A DNA stretch of 64,000 nt from Christiangramia sp. OXR-203 (GCF_034372165.1 NZ_CP139698.1:2232001-2296000); one strand, 5' to 3'. Numbered from the stretch's first letter, positions 18,109 to 27,172 are shown. The notes: a model not told the origin generated them from the sequence alone. Made by a program: numbers and translations.

Positions 18109-18570
18109 TTACTTTCTTTGTTTAAGTTTAACAGTCCATTCAAATTCAAAGACCGAAACTTCAACCCCTTCCTCGTTAAGTCCAATAGCTTTCATCCACA
18201 TAGTTTGTCCTTCTCCGGTAGCAATCGTTCGATCGATAGCCTCCTTAACTTTCTGTCCATCATGACAGGTGAATCTTATTTTACCAGTGGCCTTCTTCGA
18301 GAATACTGATTTGTTCTGCGCCACCAGCATGGAGATCTTTTTACCAGATTCCTGGATTTTCCCTATAACCAGAGCTCCCGTACTAAGCTCTGCAGCCATG
18401 GCCTGAACAGCAAAATACATGGAATTAAAGGGATTTTGATTGATCCAACGATGGGTAACACCAACGGCGCATTCGGTTTCATCTATATGTTTAACTCTAA
18501 CCCCACACAACCAGGCACTTGGAAGTTTTAGCATTAGAAAAGAATTCAACTTAGAGGGATTTAGCTTCAT
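18109..18570 (-). CDS. DUF4442 hotdog-fold thioesterase-like protein
   Basis: A 153-residue single hotdog domain with NPFNSMYFAVQAMAAELSTG, which corresponds to the central helix of PaaI-like thioesterases. DUF4442 members are assumed to hydrolyse acyl-CoA or acyl-ACP thioesters, but the substrate is unknown. It is probably co-transcribed with the downstream AIM24-like gene. Confidence 0.82.
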   Translation of the reverse strand: MKLNPSKLNSFLMLKLPSAWLCGVRVKHIDETECAVGVTHRWINQNPFNSMYFAVQAMAAELSTGALVIGKIQESGKKISMLVAQNKSVFSKKATGKIRFTCHDGQKVKEAIDRTIATGEGQTMWMKAIGLNEEGVEVSVFEFEWTVKLKQRK

Positions 18571-18659
18571 GAGCGTAGTTTATTATCAAATTTTTATAAA
18601 AATATGAAATAAGAACGAGACCGTAATTCTTAAATATTTGTTAACTTTTAGTACTTTGC

Positions 18660-18692
18660 TTTGCATAATACCTTCTTTTAGACATATATTTG
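18660..18692 (+). promoter_or_regulatory. Bacteroidota-type promoter of the DUF4870-PadR-PspC operon
   Basis: A -33 element TTTG (18660-18663) and a -7 element TATATTTG (18685-18692) are separated by 21 bp, within the range described for Flavobacterium promoters. It lies 44 bp upstream of the first small gene of the operon and is the best complete match to that consensus I found here. Confidence 0.7.
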
Positions 18693-18735
18693 CATAAGAA
18701 CCTAATAGGTATAAAATCATCAAAATCAAAACATC

Positions 18736-18861
18736 ATGAAAAGATCAATCAAAAAACAATCAGTCACCAGCGTTTTACCAGGAACATTAGCAGATAGAAT
18801 CAAGATCTATGTTACCGTCTTCGCCATCTACGTGTACGTTTTCAGCACGATCATTTTTTAA
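18736..18861 (+). CDS. Small single-span membrane protein (41 residues)
   Basis: ATG 18736 opens a 41-codon frame encoding MKRSIKKQSVTSVLPG followed by DRIKIYVTVFAIYVYVFSTIIF, one hydrophobic helix at the C-terminus. It lies directly behind the consensus promoter and 17 bp before the DUF4870 gene, so it is the first gene of that operon. No known function; its positive N-terminus and short helix resemble regulatory membrane miniproteins. Confidence 0.6.
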   Translation: MKRSIKKQSVTSVLPGTLADRIKIYVTVFAIYVYVFSTIIF

Positions 18862-18878
18862 TAATTAAATCTCTAAGC

Positions 18879-19415
18879 ATGCAGGATACTAACGCTCATA
18901 AAAATCGTACTCTAACTACCGTACTTCATCTATCGGTATTTACGAAGTATTTCATACCACTGGGTAATTTTATATTCCCGATGCTACTCTGGTTAAGTCA
19001 GAAAGAAGATGCATTTGTAGATCGTCATGGGAGAAATGCTTTAAATTTCCAAATCAGCACTTTTCTATATACGGTACTACTGGTAGCAATTGGAGGTGCC
19101 ACTTTCCTATATTTTGCACTAAAATTCAATCTAGTAGAACCTTTAATGACTAACGACTCTTTTGAAGTCAACCAGTTTTCAGAAGCATTACCCTTTATCA
19201 TCATCATGGGTATTCTGGGAATATTATTACTTGGACTATTTGTTCTGGAAATCTTTGCAGTCATCTCTGCAAGTCTTTCAGCAAACGAAGGAAAAGATTA
19301 CAGTTACCCTCTAACCATCAATTTTTTAAGTTCGGACAAACCGGATGAAACAAATCATCAAAATCATCAATCAAAAAATGAACAGTTTAATGACACCCAA
19401 AAACAAACACTATGA
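18879..19415 (+). CDS. DUF4870 domain-containing membrane protein
   Basis: A 178-residue protein with about three membrane segments (near 22-40, 58-85, 105-135). The conserved FVDRHGRNALNFQIS block is the DUF4870 (Tic20-like) signature. The C-terminus is polar and ends in the overlap with the padR gene. It is commonly found next to PadR and PspC genes in Flavobacteria, in an envelope-stress-like operon. Confidence 0.85.
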   Translation: MQDTNAHKNRTLTTVLHLSVFTKYFIPLGNFIFPMLLWLSQKEDAFVDRHGRNALNFQISTFLYTVLLVAIGGATFLYFALKFNLVEPLMTNDSFEVNQFSEALPFIIIMGILGILLLGLFVLEIFAVISASLSANEGKDYSYPLTINFLSSDKPDETNHQNHQSKNEQFNDTQKQTL

Positions 19416-19756
19416 AGATTGAAAATACCAAAGCCCAGATGCGTAAGGGTGTATTGGAATATTGCATTCTCTCGGTTCTAAGAGACGAAGATGCCTATGT
19501 GGCTGAAATTCTGGACACATTGAAAGACGCAAAACTGCTGGTAGTTGAGGGTACGATCTATCCTTTATTAACCAGGTTGAAAAATGCGGGACTTCTCAAT
19601 TATCGTTGGGAAGAATCTACAAGCGGGCCGCCCCGTAAATATTACGGACTTACCGAAACAGGAAAAATATTTCTCAGGGAATTAACGGGTACCTGGGATG
19701 AATTACAAACTGCCGTTAACATCGTAACCACTCAAAAAAAGAACAATCATGAATAA
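19412..19756 (+). CDS. PadR family transcriptional regulator
   Basis: A 114-residue winged-helix protein, the size of minimal PadR regulators. It has MRKGVLEYCILSVLR at the start of helix 1, the recognition region LLVVEGTIYPLLTRLKNAGLL near 41-61 and the wing ESTSGPPRKYYGLTETGK. It overlaps the DUF4870 gene by 4 bp and the PspC gene by 8 bp, and likely autoregulates the operon from the promoter at 18660. Confidence 0.9.
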   Translation: MKIENTKAQMRKGVLEYCILSVLRDEDAYVAEILDTLKDAKLLVVEGTIYPLLTRLKNAGLLNYRWEESTSGPPRKYYGLTETGKIFLRELTGTWDELQTAVNIVTTQKKNNHE

Positions 19757-21521
19757 GACAGTTAACATAAATCTTGCCGGCGTTTTCTTTCACATAGATG
19801 AGGATGCCTATGCCAGACTTCAACGATATTTGGAGACTATCAGGCATTCGTTTTCAAATACGCAGGGTCGTGATGAGATCATCTCAGATATCGAAGCTCG
19901 TATTGCTGAATTATTCAATGATAAAGTCAAGAATGACAGGCAGGTTATTAGCATTAAAGAAGTAGAAGAAGTCATCACGATCATGGGGCAACCTGAAGAT
20001 TATATGGTCGATGAGGAGATCTTCGAAGATGAACCAACAACCACGCACAGGTCTGCAAGAACTCGTGGAAAACAATTATACCGTGATACTGAAAATGGAT
20101 TTGTAGGTGGTGTGTCTTCAGGACTTGGTCATTACCTGGCGATCGATGCGATCTGGGTAAGATTGCTTTGGGTATTGCTTACGATCTTTTCCAGTGGTGG
20201 TTTTCTATTAATATACATTGCCTTCTGGATCTTTGTTCCTGAAGCAAAAACCACGGCAGATAAACTTGCCATGCGCGGTGAAGAAGTAACAGTTAGTAAC
20301 ATCGAAAAGAAGATTCGTGAGGGTTTTCATGATGTTTCAGACAGTATAAAAAATGTTGACTATGATAAGTTCGGGAAAAAGGCATCTGCTGGAGCAAGTT
20401 CTGCAGCAACCACGCTAGGGAATATTATCAAGTTCTGTCTGAAACTATTTGTGAAATTCATTGGGATCATCCTAATCCTTTTCGCCGGTTCCACCCTTAT
20501 TGCGCTATTTGTTGGGTTATTTGCAGTTGGCACATTTGGGATCGTTGATGCACCGTGGACTGAATATATCGATGTAGTGAATAGTGGCGCTCCTATATGG
20601 CTTACTTCACTGCTTATATTTTTCGCAGTAGGAATCCCTTTCTTCTTCCTGTTCGTTCTTGGATTGAAGATACTGGTAAGGAACCTAAGATCTGTGGGTA
20701 GAATTGCCCTGCTAACATTACTTGGAGTCTGGTTAATTTCGATCATTGGACTTTCAGTAATTGGTATTAGCCAGGCGACCAATCGTGCTTTTGATGGTGA
20801 GGTTGCAACAACAGAAACTTTGAAGGTAACTTCAGCAGATACTATCTACCTGCGTATGAAGCATAATCCTGAAATGAGTAGCAGAACCAGAAGATCATCA
20901 GACTTCAGAATTGTATATGAAGAAGACACTAAAATGATCGTTGGAAATGATATCAGGCTTATCGTTAGATCTACCAGAGATTCCGTAGGAAAAATGGAGA
21001 TATTGAAGTCGGCTGAAGGTAAAAATTATAATGAAGCCAGAAATCGGGCCAAGGCGATACGTTACGGTCGCAGCCTGGTAGGAAATGAACTTTTGCTGGA
21101 TAGTTATTTTATTACAGAAGCAAAGTCTGGTTACAGAGATCAGGAAGTACAGATCACGTTATATCTTCCTGAAGGCACCACTCTTTATGCTGATGATAAT
21201 ACTTCTACGTTTCACCGAAATACCGATTCTTACGAAGACATTCTGCATAATGGCGAAGAAGAGCATTTCCTGAAGATCATCGACGGCGGCACCAGTTGTG
21301 AGGATTGTCCTGTGGAAGATGTTTGGGACGATGATAATACAGACTGGAATGACGAAGATACCTGGGAAGATGATCATGACACTTCAGATGACTTTAATGC
21401 AAGGGTGGACGTAAACAGTGAAGAAGTTAATATTAGACTGAATGATAACGGCGTAGAGATCCAGGATAAGGATGGTGACCGTGTAAGAATAGACAGTAAC
21501 GGAGTACAAATACAGAACTAG
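19749..21521 (+). CDS. PspC domain-containing envelope protein
   Basis: A 590-residue protein. The N-terminal region (1-95) has the INLAGVFFHIDEDAYARL and GRDEIISDIEARIAELF pattern seen before PspC domains. The PspC domain (about 112-172) holds FVGGVSSGLGHYLAID and a membrane span. Three further spans lie near 220-345. An extracytoplasmic beta-rich C-terminus then ends in an acidic tail rich in Asp. PspC domains sense envelope stress in enterobacteria; here it is likely repressed by the preceding PadR. Function inferred. Confidence 0.88.
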   Translation: MNKTVNINLAGVFFHIDEDAYARLQRYLETIRHSFSNTQGRDEIISDIEARIAELFNDKVKNDRQVISIKEVEEVITIMGQPEDYMVDEEIFEDEPTTTHRSARTRGKQLYRDTENGFVGGVSSGLGHYLAIDAIWVRLLWVLLTIFSSGGFLLIYIAFWIFVPEAKTTADKLAMRGEEVTVSNIEKKIREGFHDVSDSIKNVDYDKFGKKASAGASSAATTLGNIIKFCLKLFVKFIGIILILFAGSTLIALFVGLFAVGTFGIVDAPWTEYIDVVNSGAPIWLTSLLIFFAVGIPFFFLFVLGLKILVRNLRSVGRIALLTLLGVWLISIIGLSVIGISQATNRAFDGEVATTETLKVTSADTIYLRMKHNPEMSSRTRRSSDFRIVYEEDTKMIVGNDIRLIVRSTRDSVGKMEILKSAEGKNYNEARNRAKAIRYGRSLVGNELLLDSYFITEAKSGYRDQEVQITLYLPEGTTLYADDNTSTFHRNTDSYEDILHNGEEEHFLKIIDGGTSCEDCPVEDVWDDDNTDWNDEDTWEDDHDTSDDFNARVDVNSEEVNIRLNDNGVEIQDKDGDRVRIDSNGVQIQN

Positions 21522-21522
21522 T

Positions 21523-21678
21523 ATGAGCTCACTAATCAACCTCGTCATCAGCTTTTTTGTAGGATTGGTATTATATATTCAGCCTATAAACAAAGAAACT
21601 GTGGATATTGAAGAACCACTAAACAGTACTGAAATATTTCAGAAGCTGGAAAATTATCAGAAGATTCTGGATAGTTGA
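21523..21678 (+). CDS. Small membrane-anchored protein (51 residues)
   Basis: ATG 21523 follows the PspC stop by one base and encodes MSSLINLVISFFVGLVLYIQP, a hydrophobic helix, then an acidic tail NKETVDIEEPLNSTEIFQK. A terminator follows its stop by 7 bp, which supports it as the last gene of the PadR-PspC operon. Function unknown. Confidence 0.6.
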   Translation: MSSLINLVISFFVGLVLYIQPINKETVDIEEPLNSTEIFQKLENYQKILDS

Positions 21679-21684
21679 AAATTT

Positions 21685-21713
21685 AAAGCCTCCCTTGTGG
21701 AGGCTTTTTTTTC
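21685..21713 (+). terminator. Terminator of the PspC operon
   Basis: AAAGCCTCC pairs with GGAGGCTTT over a CTTGT loop and is followed by T-rich sequence. Confidence 0.88.
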
Positions 21714-21890
21714 TTCTGAAAACTCTTCCGCTAAGAAATATCTGAGCTCTATAATATGTGCAGTTCGACCCGCTTTGAACCGTGATTTTTGACAATGGAT
21801 TACGAGCTTTGTAATAATTAGTCCTATCTTTTGCAAAAAAGTATCTGGACGGTTAAACTGAAAGATCGAATAAGAAAACATAAAAATATC

Positions 21891-22733
21891 ATGCTAAAGA
21901 AACTTCCACTATTACTACTAATCATTTTATGTAGTTGTAAAGCCCAGGACAAGGTAAAAGGTAGCCGAAACGTAAAAACCGAACAATATGATCTTGAAAA
22001 ATTTCATTCAATCCAGATCAAAGGAGAATTTGAAGTCGGAATTCTAAAGGGAAGAAGATCCATGATCGAAATAGAAGCCGATGATAATATTCATGATCTC
22101 ATAATGACTGAAGTTCTTGATGGTACCCTTTATATTAAACCCATTAAGAAACTTTCCCGTACCAAGAAACAGGAATTGAGAATTACATTTTCCGATACCT
22201 TAAAAAGCATACTTATAGGAGGTGACGTGGAACTAGAATCTCTACAGGACCTTTATGTAAATGATTTCAAGCTTGAAACCGGGAAAGACGCCAAAGCTTT
22301 TCTAACACTTACGGCCAGTAAATTCAATTTTATCCACAAGGATGATGCAGAAGCTGAACTCAATGTCATCGCTAAGGAAATTGTTTGTCAGTTAAATCAG
22401 TCTTCAAAGGTTGAGGCACTATTGAATGCTCCTGATGTTGAGATCGATATTTATGAAAAAGCCTCTGCCAGAATAGACGGCGAAACCCAAATTTTCAACT
22501 TAAGAGCAGACCAGTCTTCCAAATTCGATGGCGAGAATTTTAGCAGTCTTAAAGCTGAAGTGCTGGCACAGGGAAATTCATCATCCAGGGTAAACGTGAG
22601 TGATACCTTGAATTTGATTGCTTCAGGGAAAAGTGAGGTCGAAGTATATAATACACCGGTGATCAAACTCTTAAAGTTTTCAGATGAAGCTAGTTTGTCC
22701 AAAAAAGAATTCAGCAAAGGTCTATTTAAATAA
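21891..22733 (+). CDS. Head GIN domain (DUF2807) lipoprotein
   Basis: A 280-residue secreted lipoprotein: the signal MLKKLPLLLLIILCSC has a lipobox cysteine, and the rest is a right-handed beta-helix-like DUF2807 head-GIN repeat domain (GEFEVGILKG, GGDVELESLQDLYVND, QSSKVEALLNAP, QSSKFDGENFSS). I chose ATG 21891 instead of the upstream in-frame start near 21831 because it begins the signal peptide. Such proteins commonly sit beside PspC genes in Bacteroidota; role unknown. Confidence 0.85.
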   Translation: MLKKLPLLLLIILCSCKAQDKVKGSRNVKTEQYDLEKFHSIQIKGEFEVGILKGRRSMIEIEADDNIHDLIMTEVLDGTLYIKPIKKLSRTKKQELRITFSDTLKSILIGGDVELESLQDLYVNDFKLETGKDAKAFLTLTASKFNFIHKDDAEAELNVIAKEIVCQLNQSSKVEALLNAPDVEIDIYEKASARIDGETQIFNLRADQSSKFDGENFSSLKAEVLAQGNSSSRVNVSDTLNLIASGKSEVEVYNTPVIKLLKFSDEASLSKKEFSKGLFK

Positions 22734-22778
22734 ATGCTAAATTTTGATCCTCAATTCATTCTGAATAAATGGATTGAA

Positions 22779-22786
22779 TACATTTG
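22779..22786 (+). promoter_or_regulatory. Candidate -7 box of the acidic lipoprotein gene
   Basis: TACATTTG matches TAnnTTTG and lies 24 bp before the ATG at 22811. Confidence 0.5.
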
Positions 22787-22810
22787 CAGCCAAAATAAAC
22801 TAATAGAAAA

Positions 22811-23113
22811 ATGAAAATTATCACTAAAAATATTGTTTTTGTATTGCTATTATCTTTGGCGTTAGTGTCTTGCAGAGATGAGCAGAAGACAGAAGAAGAA
22901 AAATCTGAAGTTGAAAGAATGATGGAGGATCCTGATAATAAAGTTGAAGTTAAAGATGGCGGAGACAAGATCAAGATCGAAACTCCCGAAGGAGATGAGA
23001 TCAAGATCAAAAAGGATGATGGCGAGTATAAGAAGAAAGTTGACAGAGCCGATGGTTCAGAAACCAAGATCAAGGTGGACGATGGAGAAGTAAAGGTGAA
23101 GACCGACAATTAA
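22811..23113 (+). CDS. Small highly charged lipoprotein
   Basis: A 100-residue protein with a lipoprotein signal (MKIITKNIVFVLLLSLALVSC), followed by an Asp/Glu/Lys-rich repetitive region. The repeats alternate as KIKIETPEGDEIKIKKDDGE and KIKVDDGEVKVK, suggesting short beta-hairpin repeats on the cell surface. No known domain. It has its own -7 box and a strong terminator. Confidence 0.75.
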   Translation: MKIITKNIVFVLLLSLALVSCRDEQKTEEEKSEVERMMEDPDNKVEVKDGGDKIKIETPEGDEIKIKKDDGEYKKKVDRADGSETKIKVDDGEVKVKTDN

Positions 23114-23130
23114 TATCTTAAGTTAGTATC

Positions 23131-23160
23131 AAAAAAAGTCCCGCAATTGCGGGACTTTTT
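23131..23160. terminator. Bidirectional terminator between lipoprotein gene and trxB
   Basis: AAAAAAAGTCCCGC and GCGGGACTTTTT pair over AATT. A- and T-runs on both sides allow use by both convergent genes. Confidence 0.88.
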
Positions 23161-23179
23161 CTTATATAAACTACCTGAG

Positions 23180-24172
23180 TTAAACTGTTTCAGGTCTAGT
23201 TTGTGGCTTTTGAATATCTTCTTCAGTTTCGATCTCAGCAAGATATCTTTCTGCATCCAATGCTGCCATACAACCTGTTCCAGCTGCGGTGATCGCCTGT
23301 CTGTAAACCTTATCCTGAACATCACCAGAAGCGAAAACACCTGGGATATTAGTTCTGGTAGTCTTACTCTCGGTTATCACGTAACCGGTTTCATCCATAT
23401 CTAACCAACCTTTGAAAATATCGGTATTTGGTTTATGTCCAATAGCAACAAAGAATCCAGTAATGTCAATTTCTTCCTTCTCTCCAGTTTGATTATTCAC
23501 CATTCTAAGTCCTTCTACTACCTGCTCTCCAAGAATCTCATCAACTTCTGTATTGTAACGAAGATCAATGTTCTTGGTAGTTTCCACACGGTGCTGCATT
23601 GCTTTAGAAGCTTTCATATAGTCCTTACGAACCAGCATGGTCACTTTATTACAGATATTCGATAAGTAAGTAGCTTCTTCTGCAGCGGTATCACCTCCAC
23701 CTACGATAGCTACATCCTGGCCTTTATAGAAGAACCCGTCACATACTGCACATGCAGATACTCCTCCACCTCTTAATTTTTGTTCACTAGGCAAACCTAA
23801 ATACTTGGCAGTTGCCCCGGTAGATATGATCACACTTTCAGCCTCGATCCAGGTCTTGTTGTCTACAAGAGCTCTGTGGATCCCTCCTACTTCTTTTGAA
23901 AAATCAACTTCAGTGATCATTCCAATTCTCACCTTCGTTCCAAAACGCTCAGCCTGCTGTTGCAGATCCATCATCATTTTTGGACCATCGATACCTTCAG
24001 GATAACCTGGAAAATTATCAACTTCCGTAGTGGTAGTTAACTGTCCGCCTGGTTCCATCCCGGTATACATAACTGGTTTCATATCTGCCCTTGCGGCATA
24101 GATCGCTGCTGTATAACCCGCAGGACCTGAACCTATGATCAGGCATTTTATTCTTTCGATAGTATCACTCAT
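23180..24172 (-). CDS. trxB: Thioredoxin-disulfide reductase
   Basis: A 330-residue FAD enzyme that uses NADPH to reduce thioredoxin. The FAD motif is IIGSGPAGYTAAIYAARA (about 12-29), the active-site disulfide is CAVC at 141-144, the NADPH motif is IVGGGDTAAEEA, and the C-terminal FAD motif is VFASGDVQDKVYRQA. A -7-like box (CAAAATTA on the plus strand, 24223-24230) lies about 50 bp upstream. Monocistronic. Confidence 0.95.
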   Translation of the reverse strand: MSDTIERIKCLIIGSGPAGYTAAIYAARADMKPVMYTGMEPGGQLTTTTEVDNFPGYPEGIDGPKMMMDLQQQAERFGTKVRIGMITEVDFSKEVGGIHRALVDNKTWIEAESVIISTGATAKYLGLPSEQKLRGGGVSACAVCDGFFYKGQDVAIVGGGDTAAEEATYLSNICNKVTMLVRKDYMKASKAMQHRVETTKNIDLRYNTEVDEILGEQVVEGLRMVNNQTGEKEEIDITGFFVAIGHKPNTDIFKGWLDMDETGYVITESKTTRTNIPGVFASGDVQDKVYRQAITAAGTGCMAALDAERYLAEIETEEDIQKPQTRPETV

Positions 24173-24222
24173 GTCTTTTGGTTTTCTATGTTATAAAAGT
24201 AGGTAGTTTGTACTAAAACTTA

Positions 24223-24230
24223 CAAAATTA
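24223..24230 (-). promoter_or_regulatory. Candidate -7 box of trxB
   Basis: On the minus strand this reads TAATTTTG, a full match to TAnnTTTG. It lies 51 bp before the trxB start. No clear -33 TTG seen. Confidence 0.45.
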
Positions 24231-24327
24231 GCTATTAAGTTATCCTTATTAAATTCAGAAGCTAAAATAAGCACGAAACTATCACACAATCAGGCAAATT
24301 TAAAAGATAAAACTACCTTTGCCAAGT

Positions 24328-24966
24328 ATGGAAATAAGTTTGTTTAGCATCCTGGATATCCTTGGTACCATCGCATTCGCGATTTCCGGTGCTTTATCTG
24401 CCATGAACCGTAGACTTGATCTCTTCGGAATCTTTATTATTGCCTTCGTTACAGCGATTGGCGGTGGAACTGTGCGGGATATTCTCATTGGTGATACACC
24501 AGTTACCTGGATGGAAAACATTATGTACATATACCTCATTGGTATTGTAACCATACTGGCGATCGTCTTTAGAAATAAGCTGGATTATTTGAAGAAATCA
24601 CTTTTCCTGTTTGATACTATAGGACTGGGTGTTTTTACCATTACCGGTGTTGAAACCGGAATACAAAACGACCTCGACCCCATAATATCTGTAGCCCTTG
24701 GTGCTATGACCGGAACTTTTGGTGGTGTCATTCGTGATATTCTTTGTAATGAGATCCCGGTGATCTTTAGAAAAGAGATCTACGCAACCGCCTGCCTCAT
24801 TGGAGCACTTGCTTATGTAACGCTATATGACCTGGGAATGAATGCGGATTTTATTTACCTCGCGACAGCGCTTACAGTAATTAGCATAAGACTTGTTGTT
24901 GTAAAATATAAGATCACACTTCCCTCCTTCTACCCTACTTCTCCCGGAAGTTCCAGAATAAGATAA
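24328..24966 (+). CDS. Trimeric intracellular cation channel (TRIC/UPF0126) family protein
   Basis: A 212-residue membrane protein with two related three-helix halves. Each half carries the GGG/GGV-xxRDIL signature: AIGGGTVRDILIGDTP (about 46-61) and TFGGVIRDILCNEIP (about 130-144). This is typical of bacterial YadS/YicG-type TRIC channels, which conduct potassium or other cations. ATG 24328 is preferred over TTG 24319. A -7 box, TACCTTTG (24314-24321), ends only 6 bp before the ATG, so the transcript may be leaderless or nearly so. Confidence 0.88.
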   Translation: MEISLFSILDILGTIAFAISGALSAMNRRLDLFGIFIIAFVTAIGGGTVRDILIGDTPVTWMENIMYIYLIGIVTILAIVFRNKLDYLKKSLFLFDTIGLGVFTITGVETGIQNDLDPIISVALGAMTGTFGGVIRDILCNEIPVIFRKEIYATACLIGALAYVTLYDLGMNADFIYLATALTVISIRLVVVKYKITLPSFYPTSPGSSRIR

Positions 24967-25027
24967 AATACCTCATACATCTCTGGTTATCAATAGTTTC
25001 AGTATATTTATAGTATACTTTTGATGA

Positions 25028-25720
25028 ATGACCAGGCAAGCGAAGATAATTATCGTTGAAAATAATATTCCCATGGCTGCAAAGTTATCTTTACGGCTTA
25101 ACAAACTGGGCTATCAAATTACAGGGATATTCTCAAGAGCAAAAGATGCACTTAATTTTATAGAACAGGATGCTCCAGATCTTATTTTGATGGAAGATCA
25201 TCTTAAAGGTCAGCTGAATGGGTTTGAATCCAATAAGTCAAAAGGAGATCATTCAGTCTTATATTTCAACGGAAGCAAAACAAAGTCTCTTCAGAAGTTA
25301 ATTTTCAATAAACTGAAAGATCAGAAACAATTATTCAAAGAGGAGATTTCAGAATCGCTTGACCGATTAAGAAAAAAGCCAGCGAAAACAGACTGTCAAC
25401 TTATTCTGAAAGACCGCATCTTTGTTCGCTGCCAGGATACCATGGTAAGAATTTCGCTTGATGATATTCACTACATCGAAGCAGACCGTAATTATTGCAA
25501 GGTATATTCCAGGAACAAGAAATTCCTTCTGGTTTGTTCCCTGAAGGAGGTCAACGACAAAATTACTGATAAACGATTTCTAAGGATTCATAGATCCTAT
25601 ATTGCCAATCTTACTCATATCGATGAAATTGGAAGCAATCATGTCGTACTTGCTTCTCATATACTTCCTCTAAGTAAAAATATGAGACTAGAGCTATTTC
25701 AACATTTACAGGTCATATAG
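25028..25720 (+). CDS. LytTR DNA-binding regulator with degenerate receiver
   Basis: A 230-residue protein. The C-terminal LytTR domain (about 128-228) is intact, with IHYIEADRNYCKVYS and FLRIHRSYIANL. The N-terminal receiver is atypical: the acidic pocket reads VENN, the phosphoacceptor position in LILMEDHLKG carries E56 instead of Asp, and the second half of the receiver with the conserved lysine is missing. It may act without phosphorylation. No kinase gene is adjacent. Confidence 0.82.
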   Translation: MTRQAKIIIVENNIPMAAKLSLRLNKLGYQITGIFSRAKDALNFIEQDAPDLILMEDHLKGQLNGFESNKSKGDHSVLYFNGSKTKSLQKLIFNKLKDQKQLFKEEISESLDRLRKKPAKTDCQLILKDRIFVRCQDTMVRISLDDIHYIEADRNYCKVYSRNKKFLLVCSLKEVNDKITDKRFLRIHRSYIANLTHIDEIGSNHVVLASHILPLSKNMRLELFQHLQVI

Positions 25721-25875
25721 CGTTGTAGCCTCACCCTCCTTATCTTCAAATTTTTTCTCTTCGGAAACTTTTTAGCTACGCCCGGACATTTTTAGCCTGG
25801 TTACGTCCAAAACCTACTCATATACAATGGATTACTTGCTAAATTCAAGGTTATTAACCATAAAAACCAGACCAA

Positions 25876-26643
25876 ATGAAATTACTACGATCCTTTTCGA
25901 TTCTTCTGACTCTTGCGCTATGTTCTACAAGTTTATTGACCGCGCAAAGTGATAATTATCAAATGTATGTTGTTCACGAAGATCGCGTTAAAGACGGTAT
26001 GATGGACAAGCATATTGAAGCCGACAAAGCCTTGCTGAAAGCTGCGAAAAAGCATAATATGGAGGGAATGGAATGGCTGGCATTTCAGGCAGATGATAAT
26101 CGCGTAATGTACCTCACGGAAATTGACAATTTCGCTGAACTGGATAAGAATCCATTCAAGGACCTGCAGGAAAAAATGGGCGAGGAAGCTTTTGAAAAGC
26201 TATTTGAACCTTTTGCTGAAACTTTTACCAAACACGGAGATTATATCCTAAATCTTGATAAAGAGCATTCCTATATGCCTGAAGGTATGGATCAAAGTAT
26301 GGAAGGCATGAACTACAGAGAACTCATATTTTATCATATTCCTCCAGGAAAAATGGATAAAGCTGTGGAGATGGCCAAAGCTGCCAAGAAACTTTACGAA
26401 GATAAAGGTTCAAAAGCTTACTACCGACTATATAGAAGTGGCTTCGGAACTATGGATTCCTATTTTATGGTAGCAATATCCGGGAAAGATGCTGCTTCCT
26501 TAGAAAAATTGAGAAAAGAGAATGGAGAGTTACTTGGTGAAGAAGGTGAAAAACTATCTTCTGAAATTGAGAAAGTTTTCTCTAAACGTGAAGTTGTCAC
26601 AGGACATGTAAAGCCTGAGATCTCTTACCAGTCTGAAAATTAA
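25876..26643 (+). CDS. Secreted protein with a possible two-fold ABM-like architecture
   Basis: A 255-residue protein with a signal peptide (1-23, ending TAQ). Two halves share an alternating beta/alpha pattern with YVVHEDRVKDGMMDKHIE and IFYHIPPGKMDKAVEMAK, reminiscent of a dimeric alpha-beta barrel duplicated in one chain. I do not recognise a named family. It is followed 4 bp later by a SnoaL/NTF2-like lipoprotein gene, so both are probably co-transcribed. Confidence 0.75.
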   Translation: MKLLRSFSILLTLALCSTSLLTAQSDNYQMYVVHEDRVKDGMMDKHIEADKALLKAAKKHNMEGMEWLAFQADDNRVMYLTEIDNFAELDKNPFKDLQEKMGEEAFEKLFEPFAETFTKHGDYILNLDKEHSYMPEGMDQSMEGMNYRELIFYHIPPGKMDKAVEMAKAAKKLYEDKGSKAYYRLYRSGFGTMDSYFMVAISGKDAASLEKLRKENGELLGEEGEKLSSEIEKVFSKREVVTGHVKPEISYQSEN

Positions 26644-26647
26644 GAAT

Positions 26648-27172
26648 ATGAAAAATCTATTAATGTTATTCTCATGCATCTTTCTATTTATTTCCTGTGA
26701 TAAGAATAATAAGGAGGAAGAAAAGATCCGGTATACGCAGGATTCAGAACAGATCAATACTTTTAAATCTGTTTTAAAGAATTATGAAAATGGAGAATGG
26801 GAGGAATATCAATCTCATTTCGCAGACAGCGTTGAACTATTTTATAATAGTCGGGAACCAATGGATGTATCTGCCGCGATAGCTATGCATAAGCAAAATA
26901 ATTCGGCACTTTCTTCCTATGATTTCGTGGATTCTGAAAATGAATTTGAAATGGTAGTGACAGATGCCGGTGAAACCTGGGTTAATTTCTGGGGAGAATG
27001 GGAAGGTACGATCGCAGAAAACGATTCAATGATCGTAATCCCGGTGCATATAACCGCCAGATTTGAGGACGGTAAGATTGTAAAGGAATATCTCTATTTC
27101 AATAATGCCGGAATGAACGACGCTCTTAGAATGCTGGAAGAATCCCGAAGAATGGAGGATTCCATCGAGTAG
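26648..27172 (+). CDS. NTF2/SnoaL-like lipoprotein
   Basis: A 174-residue lipoprotein (signal MKNLLMLFSCIFLFISC) with a cone-shaped NTF2/SnoaL-like domain. It opens with the helix TFKSVLKNYENGEWEEYQSHFAD and continues with beta strands such as ETWVNFWGEWEG and IPVHITARFEDGKIVKEYLYF. Such domains bind small ligands, and many lack catalysis. The gene follows the secreted protein at 4 bp. Confidence 0.78.
   Translation: MKNLLMLFSCIFLFISCDKNNKEEEKIRYTQDSEQINTFKSVLKNYENGEWEEYQSHFADSVELFYNSREPMDVSAAIAMHKQNNSALSSYDFVDSENEFEMVVTDAGETWVNFWGEWEGTIAENDSMIVIPVHITARFEDGKIVKEYLYFNNAGMNDALRMLEESRRMEDSIE

Noticed and set aside
19749-21521. True phage-shock Psp system
   Set aside because: Only the PspC domain is present; no pspA or pspF gene is nearby, so the operon is better called PadR-controlled PspC-like.
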